From NCBI GenBank assembly GCA_900542965.1, contig UQPY01000004.1, positions 1 to 55,029 of the forward strand: a DNA stretch of 55,029 bases. The letters run 5' to 3'. The notes under the pieces were generated by a model. That model was not told where the DNA came from, searched no databases, and saw only the letters and a list, made by a program, of their open reading frames with translations. Shown piece after piece: positions 34,474 to 42,553 of this stretch. A program made the translations under genes and the position numbers. The first letter of the stretch is position 1. Each line of letters begins with the position of its first letter. The DNA comes from an uncultured Collinsella sp. GTDB lineage: Bacteria; Actinomycetota; Coriobacteriia; Coriobacteriales; Coriobacteriaceae.

Positions 34474-35675
34474 CGCTCAAGCTGGGCCAGTAGCTCCTCG
34501 ACAACCTCGACGGCGTCGCCGACAACCTTGTACTGGGCGGCGCCAAAGATGGGGGCATCCGGGTCCTCGTTGATGGCGATAATGCACTCCGCTCCACCGA
34601 TGCCGGCAAGATGCTGGATGGCACCCGAGACACCGATACTTACGAGAAGCTTGGGCGAAACCGATACGCCCGTCTGGCCAATCTGATGGCGATACTCCAA
34701 CCAGCCGGCCTCCACGACAGGGCGCGTGCAGCCAAGCTCGGCGCCAAGAGCCTCGGCGAGCTTTCGCATCAGAGGCAGGTTTTTCTTGGAGCCGATACCG
34801 CGACCCACCACGACCAGACGCTCGGCATCGGCAATCGAGGCCTGCTGCCCCCACTCCTCGGCGGGAATCGAGATCTCGACGCGAGCTTTAACGTCATCCG
34901 CAAGCGTTACCTGGGTGATCGTGCCGGGACGGCCGTAGTCGAAGTCGGGCGCCTTAAAGATGCCGGGACGTACCGTCGCCATCTGAGGGCGGTGGTTGGG
35001 ACAAACGATGGTAGCCATCAGGTTGCCGCCAAACGCCGGGCGCGTCTGCTGCAGCAGGCCCGGCTCCGTATCCATCGAAAGCACGGTGCAATCGGCCGTA
35101 AGACCCGTCTGCAGGCGCACGGCAACGCCAGGTGCCAGCTCGCGGCCAAAGGCGGTCGCGCCGTACAGAATAGCCTCGGGCTTGCGCTCGGCTACCAAAT
35201 CGCAGATCAGGCGGGCGTAAACCTCTGCATCGTTTTGGCGCAGGCGCTCGTCGCGACAGACCATAATTTCGTCGGCGCCGGCGCAAACCAGATGCTCAAG
35301 CTCCTCGAGCGAGCTCTCGGGGCTCATGCCGACCAGCGCCACCAAGCGGCAGCCGCGGGCATCGGCAAGCTCGCGCCCCTTGCCCATAAGCTCATAGGCC
35401 ACAGAAGCCACTGTATCGTGCTCATCGGTCTGCACGAATACCCAAATGTCTCGATAGGCGCCAAGGTCCGCCACGCCAGTGGCCTCGTCACGCTCGATCG
35501 AGATAGCGTTGACGGGACAGGCGTCGACGCACCCGCCGCACAGAATGCAGCCGTCGGTTACGCGGGCGCAGCGGTTGGGCCGCTCGCCCTCCACCACAAT
35601 GCCGCCCGAGGCGCAGGCGCGAACGCAGCGACCGCAGCCGATACAGGCTTCACTATCGATAATCAGTCCGCTCAT
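34470..35675 (-). CDS. etfA: electron transfer flavoprotein alpha subunit with N-terminal ferredoxin domain
   Basis: A 401-residue EtfA/FixB-type protein. Residues 1-60 carry two 4Fe-4S motifs (Cys11, 14, 17, 21 and Cys43, 46, 49, 53). The Etf N-domain follows, then the FAD-binding C-terminal region (VVVGRGIGSKKNLPLMRKLAEALGAELGCTRPVVEAGW, then GVSVSPKLLVSIGVSGAIQH). The ferredoxin-fused form is known from LctC of the bifurcating lactate dehydrogenase and from related bifurcating Etfs. ATG immediately follows the etfB stop (TAGATG), so the pair is translationally coupled. Confidence 0.93.
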   Translation of the reverse strand: MSGLIIDSEACIGCGRCVRACASGGIVVEGERPNRCARVTDGCILCGGCVDACPVNAISIERDEATGVADLGAYRDIWVFVQTDEHDTVASVAYELMGKGRELADARGCRLVALVGMSPESSLEELEHLVCAGADEIMVCRDERLRQNDAEVYARLICDLVAERKPEAILYGATAFGRELAPGVAVRLQTGLTADCTVLSMDTEPGLLQQTRPAFGGNLMATIVCPNHRPQMATVRPGIFKAPDFDYGRPGTITQVTLADDVKARVEISIPAEEWGQQASIADAERLVVVGRGIGSKKNLPLMRKLAEALGAELGCTRPVVEAGWLEYRHQIGQTGVSVSPKLLVSIGVSGAIQHLAGIGGAECIIAINEDPDAPIFGAAQYKVVGDAVEVVEELLAQLER

Positions 35676-36491
35676 CTATGCCATCCCCTCGATAATCTTG
35701 GCAAGCTTTGCCGCCTGCTCGGATGCCGTGCCCTCAACGGCTTCACACGTTTGATCGCGGTCGGGCACAAACGAGCGCACGACCTGCGTCGGCGAGCCGG
35801 CAAGACCGCAGCGCGCAGGGTCGGCATGCACGTCGGCAGCGTTGACCACGCGCACGTCAGCCTCCTCAGCCGCACGAATACCGGCGATGCTCGGCATGCG
35901 CAGCTGGCCGATCTCCTTTGCGGTCGTCATTGCACACGGCATCTCAAGATAGACCGTCTCTTCACCGGCATCGCATCCGTGAACGAGCGCCAGCGAGCCA
36001 CAGGTCGTAAAGCCCGCGCTTTGCACGCAGCTCACGTCGGTCACGCAGGGAATCTCAAAGGCACCGGCAAGCTCGGGGCCAATCTGGGCCGTATCGCCGT
36101 CCACCGCCATCTTGCCGCAGATAAGAAGATCGAAGTCCTCATCGAGAGCCTCGATACCGCACTTGAGGGCATAGGTGGTGGCCAGGGTATCGGCACCTGC
36201 AAAGGCGCGATCGGTTAGCAGCAGCGCGTCGTCGGCACCGCGGGCAATACAGTCGCGCAGCAGCGATTCGGTCGCGGGAATACCCATCGACACCACCGTC
36301 ACGCGCACATCCATGCCAAAGCCGATAAAGTCGTCCTTGAGCGCTAGGGCACACTCCAGGGCGCTCGCATCAAAGGGATTGATGACCGCCTGCTTGCCAT
36401 CGCGCACAATGGTATTGGTCTTGGGGTCCATTTTGACCTCGGTGCTACCCGGCACCGCCTTGACGCACACCACCATATGGAAATCGCTCAT
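35676..36491 (-). CDS. etfB: electron transfer flavoprotein beta subunit
   Basis: A 271-residue EtfB/FixA protein. VVCVKAVPGSTEVKMDPKTNTIVRDGKQAVINPFDASALECAL is the typical N-terminus, followed by LLLTDRAFAGADTLATTYAL and GKMAVDGDTAQIGPELA, which form the AMP/FAD region. It forms the heterodimer with EtfA; in bifurcating Etfs the beta subunit holds the bifurcating FAD. ATG 36491 is 9 nt after AGGGGG; a GTG two codons upstream is too close. It overlaps the end of lctD by a few bases around its leader, so the three genes form one operon. Confidence 0.93.
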   Translation of the reverse strand: MSDFHMVVCVKAVPGSTEVKMDPKTNTIVRDGKQAVINPFDASALECALALKDDFIGFGMDVRVTVVSMGIPATESLLRDCIARGADDALLLTDRAFAGADTLATTYALKCGIEALDEDFDLLICGKMAVDGDTAQIGPELAGAFEIPCVTDVSCVQSAGFTTCGSLALVHGCDAGEETVYLEMPCAMTTAKEIGQLRMPSIAGIRAAEEADVRVVNAADVHADPARCGLAGSPTQVVRSFVPDRDQTCEAVEGTASEQAAKLAKIIEGMA

Positions 36492-36493
36492 CT

Positions 36494-38095
36494 TCACGCG
36501 CCCCCTTTCTGGACGAGTTCATCCAAGAGCTTCTCCGAAAACAGGTTGCCGCGACCCAGCTGCCCGGCAGGATCGAGCTGGAGCTTGAGCCGTGCCGATT
36601 CGACCATGGCCTCGTGGCCGTACATCGTCTCAAGAAAGCCCGCCTTGATCTTGCCGACGCCGTGCTCGGCGGAGACGGCACCGCCCATAGCCGTAACTTC
36701 GGAGGCCCACTGGGCAAACAACTCGCCGCCGCGGCGGTAATCCTGCGCATCGCGCGGCAGGATGTTCGCATGCAGGTGGTTGTTGCCGATATGGCCCCAC
36801 GCGGCGGACTCAAGACCGCTTTCGGCCAACGTGCGGCGATAGAGGGCAATCACATCGGCCAGGCGCGCGTTGGGCACCGACATGTCCGAGCCCAGCTTGG
36901 TGATGGTGGGGTCGGTGCGACGACGCTCGTCGATAAGCATATTGACGCTCTCGGGCACCGCATGGCGGAAGAATCGCTGGCACTCGCGATCGACCTCGGT
37001 GCGCGCGACCCAGGTCGCATCGTCGCTGCCGCCCGCAAGCTCCAATACCCACCCCAGGTGATACAGTTCCTCAGTCGCCTGGGCTTCATCATCGCAGTCG
37101 AGCTCCACGTAGACGCAGACCTTGGCCTCTTTGTCGAGCGCCGGCAGCGAGGCGAACGCCGTCGACTGCTCGCGCTGGCGACGTAGGATATCCAGGGCGC
37201 CCTCATCGAAATACTCGATGGCAGCCGCGTGGGACAGGACGGGGCGTACGGAATCGGTGAAGGACACGGCCTTGTCTTCGCTATCGAAAAAGCAGCTCAC
37301 GCCCCAAACGACCGCAGGCGCCTCCTGCAGGGTAATCTCGAGCTCGGTGATAACGCCAAGCGTTCCGCAGGCGCCGATAAAGAGGTCGATGGCGTCCATA
37401 TCGTCCGCAACATAATAGCCCGAAGCATTTTTGGTCTTGGGCATGGTGTAGGCGGGAAGATCAAGCTCGAGTGCACGGCCTTCCGTTGTCACGAGCGAAA
37501 GGCGACGACCCTGCGCAAAAACCTCGCCACGCTGAAGCTCGACCAGGTCGCCATCGGTCAGCGCGACGTGAAGACCTGTGATGTGGGGGCGCATGGGGCC
37601 GTAAGCGTAGCTACGGGCGCCAGAGGCGTTGCATGCCGCCATGCCGCCCAGGCAGGCAGATGCCTCGGTGGGATCGGTAGGAAAGAATTGCTCGGGGGCT
37701 TCCTGGAATTCCTCGTAAGCCTTAAGCGATGTCTGGTCCCAGCCTGCGGTCGGAAGCACCTTCTTGCCCAGTTGCTTGCGCAGCTCCGAGAGCACAACGC
37801 CCGGCTCCACGCGCAGCAGAAATTGGCCTTGTTCATCGCGGCGAAGGCCCAAGTAGCGATTCATACGGGAAGTATTGAGGATATGCCCGCCGTGGGGCAC
37901 GGCACCGGCGGCAAGGCCGGTTCGGGCGCCCTGAACCGTTACCGGGACACGCTCGGCATGGAGCTTTTCCAAAATGGCACGGACCTCGTCTTCCGTTGTC
38001 GGAAACGAGATGCTCGAGGCCTCGCCCGATGCGCGAGACTCGTCGCGACCATACTCTTCGAACTCATCGGTGAAGGGTTTGATGGTTGCAGACAC
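36494..38095 (-). CDS. FAD-dependent 2-hydroxyacid (lactate) dehydrogenase, LctD/GlcD-like
   Basis: A 533-residue flavoprotein of the FAD-linked oxidase family. The PCMH-type FAD domain shows VTVQGARTGLAAGAVPHGG (about 52-70), PTDPTEASACLGGMAACNASGARSY-like residues and ACGTLGVITELE. The C-terminal part has WGHIGNNHLHANILP and AVSAEHGVGKIK, as in D-lactate and glycolate dehydrogenases. With etfB and etfA directly downstream it matches the LctBCD complex, which couples lactate oxidation by NAD+ to ferredoxin oxidation by electron confurcation. Lactate is the likely substrate, but other 2-hydroxyacids are possible. GTG 38095 follows GGGGGAGTTCGC. Confidence 0.88.
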   Translation of the reverse strand: MSATIKPFTDEFEEYGRDESRASGEASSISFPTTEDEVRAILEKLHAERVPVTVQGARTGLAAGAVPHGGHILNTSRMNRYLGLRRDEQGQFLLRVEPGVVLSELRKQLGKKVLPTAGWDQTSLKAYEEFQEAPEQFFPTDPTEASACLGGMAACNASGARSYAYGPMRPHITGLHVALTDGDLVELQRGEVFAQGRRLSLVTTEGRALELDLPAYTMPKTKNASGYYVADDMDAIDLFIGACGTLGVITELEITLQEAPAVVWGVSCFFDSEDKAVSFTDSVRPVLSHAAAIEYFDEGALDILRRQREQSTAFASLPALDKEAKVCVYVELDCDDEAQATEELYHLGWVLELAGGSDDATWVARTEVDRECQRFFRHAVPESVNMLIDERRRTDPTITKLGSDMSVPNARLADVIALYRRTLAESGLESAAWGHIGNNHLHANILPRDAQDYRRGGELFAQWASEVTAMGGAVSAEHGVGKIKAGFLETMYGHEAMVESARLKLQLDPAGQLGRGNLFSEKLLDELVQKGGA

Positions 38096-38279
38096 GCGAA
38101 CTCCCCCTTTAGCTAACTACAGTATTTGCAGGGAGATGTTACCGCATCGTTTCGTCGACGTGTTCGAGACCGTCTCCATAATTGGCGATTTTTACGTTCG
38201 TGCAATTCGGCGAGCGGCTTGATTTCCTCGGCAGACGATGCTTTTGACACATATGGCCCCGCCGTCGCCGACCGCGCGA

Positions 38280-38308
38280 TTGTCGCTTGAAAAAAGTTGG
38301 AGTATTTT
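38280..38308 (+). promoter_or_regulatory. candidate promoter for the exported-protein cluster
   Basis: TTGTCG (38280-38285), a 17-nt spacer and TATTTT (38303-38308) lie about 130 nt before the first gene of the cluster. The surrounding 38096-38440 stretch holds no gene. It also contains a repeated TTGGTCA pair (near 38351-38368) and the leader of lctD on the other strand. Confidence 0.35.
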
Positions 38309-38440
38309 TTGCCGCCTTTTACCTGCGGAGACGCCAATCCGTCAAGCATTTGGTCAGAAATTGGTCAAGTAGCGGCTGATACGGTCGGCGTCGACAGCCA
38401 AAACCGATAGAAGTTTTTGCCCAGAAGCAGGGAGGTTCCC

Positions 38441-38737
38441 ATGGCATATTACTGGCCCCAGTACGGCATCGCCATCGAAGTCGACGACGATCCCCATCTC
38501 CTGCCTTTCGACGAAGAGGCATTCCCCGATACGACGGTCTACCACGTTACCACCGATGTGATCTGCGACCCCGAGTCGTTCTCGGCGCTCGCCCACCACA
38601 TCGCGCGTATCCACGACATCGAGCTCCCCCACGACTTTGACGAGCTCATCTACTCGCGCCGCCTGATGCTTCACATGCTCTTTGGAGCGGACCCGTCCAC
38701 GTTCGCACGTGTCTACACCACCAAGGACGCCGCATGA
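38441..38737 (+). CDS. hypothetical protein, 98 aa
   Basis: Not recognised. The protein begins MAYYWPQYGIAIEVDDDPHL, is acidic, and has no signal peptide or membrane span, so it should be cytoplasmic. The WPQYGIAIEVDDDP segment faintly recalls the strand bearing the acidic residue in PD-(D/E)XK-type nuclease folds, but with no other motif I would not assign that. ATG 38441 has GGGAGGTTCCC upstream. Its stop overlaps the start of the next gene (ATGA), so the two are translationally coupled. Confidence 0.75.
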   Translation: MAYYWPQYGIAIEVDDDPHLLPFDEEAFPDTTVYHVTTDVICDPESFSALAHHIARIHDIELPHDFDELIYSRRLMLHMLFGADPSTFARVYTTKDAA

Positions 38738-39243
38738 GTGCGAAGAAGCCGCCCCGCCTCGCAGGACTGGGGCGTCGCAAGAAACTCGTCGTTGTCTGTC
38801 TGGCTATCGTCTGCGCCCTCATCGCCGTAGGGCTATACGCCTGGCAGTCGCAGCCCGTGCCCGAAGCGGGCGCCTCAGTCACGACGGCAGAGGGTAAATC
38901 GCGACAAGAAATCCAAGATGAGCTCGATGCCATCGTCCGCGACAACATGATGACGATTTCGGTCGCGCCGGTCGCTCAGCTACAGGAGGACGGCAAGCTG
39001 CGCGTCAACGTGCAAAACGTCCAAGACAATAAATTTCCCCAGCGATTCCGCGTCATCCAAAACGACGAGACCATGTACGAATCCGGTGTGGTCGAGACCG
39101 GCAAGACAATCGAGACGTGCCCCGCCGGCGACATCAAAGAAGGCGAGGCATACATCGAGATCCAGGCACTCGATGCCAAGACCCTCGACAGCCACGGCAA
39201 TCCGACACGTGTCAAGGTACGGGTTGAGCAAGCCGAGAACTAG
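38734..39243 (+). CDS. membrane-anchored extracytoplasmic protein, 169 aa
   Basis: Not recognised. A basic N-terminus (KKPPRLAGLGRRKK) precedes a single hydrophobic segment at about 18-38 and then an outside domain of ~130 residues. This gives N-in/C-out topology or an uncleaved signal anchor. The outer domain looks beta-rich (KLRVNVQNVQDNKFPQRFRVIQNDET ... EAYIEIQALDAKT) and could be an immunoglobulin-like fold. The start overlaps the stop of the upstream gene by 4 nt. Function unknown; position suggests a shared role with the three exported proteins downstream. Confidence 0.8.
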   Translation: MSAKKPPRLAGLGRRKKLVVVCLAIVCALIAVGLYAWQSQPVPEAGASVTTAEGKSRQEIQDELDAIVRDNMMTISVAPVAQLQEDGKLRVNVQNVQDNKFPQRFRVIQNDETMYESGVVETGKTIETCPAGDIKEGEAYIEIQALDAKTLDSHGNPTRVKVRVEQAEN

Positions 39244-39333
39244 CTTTTTCGGCCGACGCGGCACCGCACGCAATTCACCAGCATTCGTCCAATCATCGCG
39301 GGGACGGCCCGCGGCGAATAGAAAGGAACGACC

Positions 39334-39933
39334 ATGGACATCACCAGGAACATGAACGGAGCCAGAGCGCTCGTCGTGGGCGCAGGGCTCGCGCTCGCGC
39401 TCGCAATGGGCGCCGCCCCGACGCCAGCTCTGGCAGCCGGGCGCGTTGGAACCACGAAAGTAATGGTCAGGACCGAGATCGACAACGTAGAGTTCAAAGT
39501 TCCGACGGTTATTCCCTTCGTCGCCAAGGCCGACGGCACGCTTCAGGGCCCCTCAGAAGACGCGACCACCATCGACAATCATTCGGCCTACGGCATCCAT
39601 GTCACCAACATGAAGATCGACGCCATGAACACCTGGACCATTGCCGCCGACGCCAAGGCCGGAACCGCGCAGAATTCCATCGACTTTAAGGTCGGCCCCG
39701 ACGGCGCACTCCAGAACGCCAGCGCCGCAATGCAGGAGACGGGCCTCGATCTTTCCAAGAATGCAGCCTTCGACATGGGCTACCAGGGCATTGCCGGCGG
39801 CACGGACAAAATTAAGCTCAAGACAAGCGGAAACGTCGCCCGCGTCACGCGCGACATCTTCCGCGTAACCGGCGAAGGCGATCAGGTTGCAACGATCACC
39901 TGGACGGTCGAGCCCGGTGCGCACACGGCATAA
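39334..39933 (+). CDS. secreted protein with a beta-rich domain, 199 aa
   Basis: Not assigned to a named family. A signal peptide is clear: basic start, hydrophobic ALVVGAGLALALAMGAAPTPALAA with a probable cut after ALAA at about 35. The mature part is beta-rich with the pattern VPTVIPFVAKADGTLQGP, then NHSAYGIHVTNMKIDAMNTW, and ends VATITWTVEP. The same arrangement of segments appears in the C-terminal part of the 470-aa protein two genes downstream. No sortase motif or lipobox. ATG has AAAGGAACGACC upstream. The next gene starts inside its 3' end. Confidence 0.8.
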   Translation: MDITRNMNGARALVVGAGLALALAMGAAPTPALAAGRVGTTKVMVRTEIDNVEFKVPTVIPFVAKADGTLQGPSEDATTIDNHSAYGIHVTNMKIDAMNTWTIAADAKAGTAQNSIDFKVGPDGALQNASAAMQETGLDLSKNAAFDMGYQGIAGGTDKIKLKTSGNVARVTRDIFRVTGEGDQVATITWTVEPGAHTA

Positions 39934-40198
39934 GGCCGTCGCCCTGGCCGCCGCCGTCAGTATCCTAGCGTTTGGGCCAGCCATGGCCTTTGCCCAGCAA
40001 GAACAGGCGCAGGCCGCCACGCAGGTGACGGTCGACCTCTCGGAGCTCGACCGCGGCAACTGCAAGGAACCGTTGGCACAGACAGACGACAGACGATGGC
40101 TCTTGGCAGCAGGCGCCACAGCAGCAGGCGCGGGAACCGCCGGCCTCGGTCTGCACATCAAACGCAGCCAGAAACGAAACACGGACAGGCCGCACTAA
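39917..40198 (+). CDS. small surface protein with sortase-like C-terminus
   Basis: A ~93-residue protein with a signal peptide (RTRHKAVALAAAVSILAFGPAMAFAQ). A short mature region of ~30 residues (AATQVTVDLSELDRGNCKE) follows, and the C-terminus consists of LAQTD, a hydrophobic Ala/Gly stretch and a basic end (KRSQKRNTDRPH). That end looks like a cell-wall sorting signal with LAQTD in place of LPXTG. GTG 39917 is preferred, overlapping the upstream gene by 17 nt; a TTG 30 nt earlier is possible. Such a short anchored protein could be a spacer, anchor or pilus base. Confidence 0.65.
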   Translation: MRTRHKAVALAAAVSILAFGPAMAFAQQEQAQAATQVTVDLSELDRGNCKEPLAQTDDRRWLLAAGATAAGAGTAGLGLHIKRSQKRNTDRPH

Positions 40199-40216
40199 AT
40201 TAGCTAAGGAGACCCC

Positions 40217-41629
40217 ATGGCATCGAAGAACCTTTTGCCCGTCGTCGCACTCTGCGGCGCGCTCGCAACCGGAACGCCTGTCGCCGCTTGGGCGACTCCC
40301 GTCATGGCAGACTCCTTACCAGCAGCCCTAAGCCCCGCACCAAATCCGTCGAGCGCCATTGCGTGCAAGCGTTTTTCGTTCGCACAGGCCGCAATCTCAA
40401 CCTCGGGATGCCTTCGTCGTAATACGGACGGCTCGATAGTCGTGGATATCAATCGTTCGAACAAGGCAAACGGCTCCCAGGCGGGGTGCGCCGTCTGCAC
40501 GTGGCGCTCGATTGTGCTCGATGCAGATGGCGATCCGTGCGATTTGGGGTTGCGCATCGATATCGCTTCGGTCGATGACTCGGCGAACGAAGCGAAGGTC
40601 GCCTTCGACAGCACGTTTTTCAAAGAAGAAGGAGGTGTATGCCTGGGCTGCGTTGCCTCGCACACCGACGGCGCGCAGCCCACTCTCTCATTCACGGCAT
40701 CGTTGCGGATAACCAAAACCAACACCGAGGCCGTCGCAACGGGAGAGACTCCCCTGCTGTTCTACGACGACAATGCCGAAGGCGCCAAAATCAAAGACGA
40801 TAAGCAAAACGGGTCGCTCAGCCTTACTCGAGGGGCGAAACTCTGCCCTATTGAGATCGATGTCCAGGCGCAAGACAGGCAGCGCGTACTTGCCGACCCG
40901 GCGCTCCTCGAAATGGAATGGAATGGAGCTGGAGCCATCGGGATTGCTCCCTTTGCATTGAACGAAATGGCCTTCCCATCAAAAGATGGGACCACGAACG
41001 CAGCCATAACAGAGGATAAAGCAGATAGCGCGTCACTGTCGGCTAACGACATCTCCGCCCCTTCAGAGGAACCGGATGAAACTGCTATCGAGTCAAACGA
41101 TCCCCAACTCGAGGACGGCCTAGGCCTTGCTACGCCTCAAGATGTCGATGAGGGCAACTGCTGCATGCTCACCGCACTCGACCACACGACGACCGTCGAC
41201 GCCGCGAACATCGAAGTTGCCGCCGCCAATCAGCCCGTCCGCAAGTCGGCTATCATCGCATTTCCCGAGTCCGTCGAGGTCGTCTTTTTGCCATCGGGCG
41301 AAATCGTGGCACCAACATTGCTCACCTTGTTAGGCGCCAAGAATACTCGGAACGAAATCAAGAAGATCACGATCGTCGACCCTGCAACCACTGCCAAGCT
41401 GCGCCTATACGCCGTTGCCCCAGATGGAAGCAAAACCTTGGAATTCGATGGCGACACGCTCCTGGCCTGGCGACGTCTGGACATTATGGAAGATGTCTCG
41501 TACCAGATTGAACTTGAAGGGTTTGACCGCGCCCGAGATGCCGATATCATCGCCGCGGGCATCGAGTCCCCACAACGGCTGATGACGCTACGCTTTGAAT
41601 ACTATCCCTACGTTCCGACGACAACCTAA
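40217..41629 (+). CDS. large secreted protein, 470 aa
   Basis: Not recognised. A signal peptide (MASKNLLPVVALCGALATGTPVAAWA) leads to a mature region with several Cys residues (SGCLRRNTDG, QAGCAVCTWRS, GGVCLGCVAS), which could form disulfides or a metal site. A low-complexity acidic linker (about 260-320) separates an N-terminal domain from a C-terminal beta-rich domain (about 335-466: FPESVEVVFLPSGEIVAP ... KITIVDPATTAKLRL ... RLMTLRFEYYP). That domain matches the layout of the 199-aa protein upstream. No sortase signal or lipobox is present. ATG has AAGGAGACCCC upstream. Confidence 0.8.
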   Translation: MASKNLLPVVALCGALATGTPVAAWATPVMADSLPAALSPAPNPSSAIACKRFSFAQAAISTSGCLRRNTDGSIVVDINRSNKANGSQAGCAVCTWRSIVLDADGDPCDLGLRIDIASVDDSANEAKVAFDSTFFKEEGGVCLGCVASHTDGAQPTLSFTASLRITKTNTEAVATGETPLLFYDDNAEGAKIKDDKQNGSLSLTRGAKLCPIEIDVQAQDRQRVLADPALLEMEWNGAGAIGIAPFALNEMAFPSKDGTTNAAITEDKADSASLSANDISAPSEEPDETAIESNDPQLEDGLGLATPQDVDEGNCCMLTALDHTTTVDAANIEVAAANQPVRKSAIIAFPESVEVVFLPSGEIVAPTLLTLLGAKNTRNEIKKITIVDPATTAKLRLYAVAPDGSKTLEFDGDTLLAWRRLDIMEDVSYQIELEGFDRARDADIIAAGIESPQRLMTLRFEYYPYVPTTT

Positions 41630-41747
41630 GGCTTAACCGCTGTACGCCAGACTTAATACCACTCATATAACGTATTAGACAAGTCGCAATATGCCCTGCG
41701 TTCTATTCTGCTACGATTGCCAAGGTGGCATCAATACGGGAGGATCC

Positions 41748-42464
41748 ATGCCGGGTTTGGGAACGATCATCAACGTCGCGCTTTTGATTGCAGGCGGTCT
41801 TTTGGGATTAGCGGGCGGTCGCTTTATCACACCGCGCATCCAAGACACGCTCATGAAAGCATCGGGGCTGTGCGTCCTGTTTATCGGCTTGGGCGGCACC
41901 ATGCAAAAGATGCTCGTTATCGACGGCGGCGCCCTGTCGACCACCGGTACCACTATGCTGATCGTCTCGTTTGCCCTCGGATCGCTCATCGGCGAAGCCA
42001 TCAACCTGGAAGCTGCCATCGAAAACCTCGGCGAATGGCTCAAGCGCAAAACCGGAAGCGAGGGAGACAACGAGTTCACCAACGCCTTTGTCTCGGCATC
42101 GCTGACCGTCTGCATCGGTGCCATGGCCATCGTGGGATCGATTCAGGACGGCCTGCTCGGTGACTGGTCCACGCTCGCCCTGAAGGGCGCACTGGACTGC
42201 ATCATCGTCTGCACCATGACGGCCTCGCTCGGCCGCGGCTGCATCTTCTCGGCCCTGCCCGTCGCCGTGTTCCAGGGGACGATCACGCTGTTTGCCGGCG
42301 CACTCTCCCCCATCATGACCGCCGCGGCACTCGACAGTCTTTCGCTCGTGGGCTCCATGCTCATCTTCTGCGTCGGCGTCAACCTCATCCGTCCTCAGAC
42401 CTTCCGCACGGCCAACATGCTCCCCTCCGTCGTCATAGCCGTCATCTACGCCCTTCTGTTCTAA
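41748..42464 (+). CDS. DUF554 family membrane protein
   Basis: A 238-residue integral membrane protein of the DUF554 (YdfK/YqgA) family with about six to seven spans. Characteristic segments are LGTIINVALLIAGGLLGL, GLCVLFIGLGGTMQ, SASLTVCIGAMAIVGSIQDGLLGDWSTL and FSALPVAVFQGTITLFAG. The function of the family is not established; a small-molecule transport role is often supposed. ATG 41748 follows CGGGAGGATCC. The next operon begins 89 nt downstream with its own likely promoter. Confidence 0.88.
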   Translation: MPGLGTIINVALLIAGGLLGLAGGRFITPRIQDTLMKASGLCVLFIGLGGTMQKMLVIDGGALSTTGTTMLIVSFALGSLIGEAINLEAAIENLGEWLKRKTGSEGDNEFTNAFVSASLTVCIGAMAIVGSIQDGLLGDWSTLALKGALDCIIVCTMTASLGRGCIFSALPVAVFQGTITLFAGALSPIMTAAALDSLSLVGSMLIFCVGVNLIRPQTFRTANMLPSVVIAVIYALLF

Positions 42465-42485
42465 GTCTATCTACATAGCGGTATC

Positions 42486-42515
42486 TCGAACATCTGTTTG
42501 ATGCTGTGCTATGAT
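42486..42515 (+). promoter_or_regulatory. candidate promoter of the TerB/BrxD-like/helicase operon
   Basis: TGCTATGAT (42507-42515) is an extended -10 element. TCGAAC (42486-42491) lies 18 nt upstream as a weak -35. Transcription would start about 30 nt before the GTG start. Confidence 0.45.
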
Positions 42516-42553
42516 ATGAGGTCACCGACACCGTATAGGGAGAGGAGAGGGCG

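Noticed and set aside
38441..38737. A PD-(D/E)XK nuclease fragment
   Set aside because: Only one faint strand-like segment agrees; no other catalytic residue pattern is visible.
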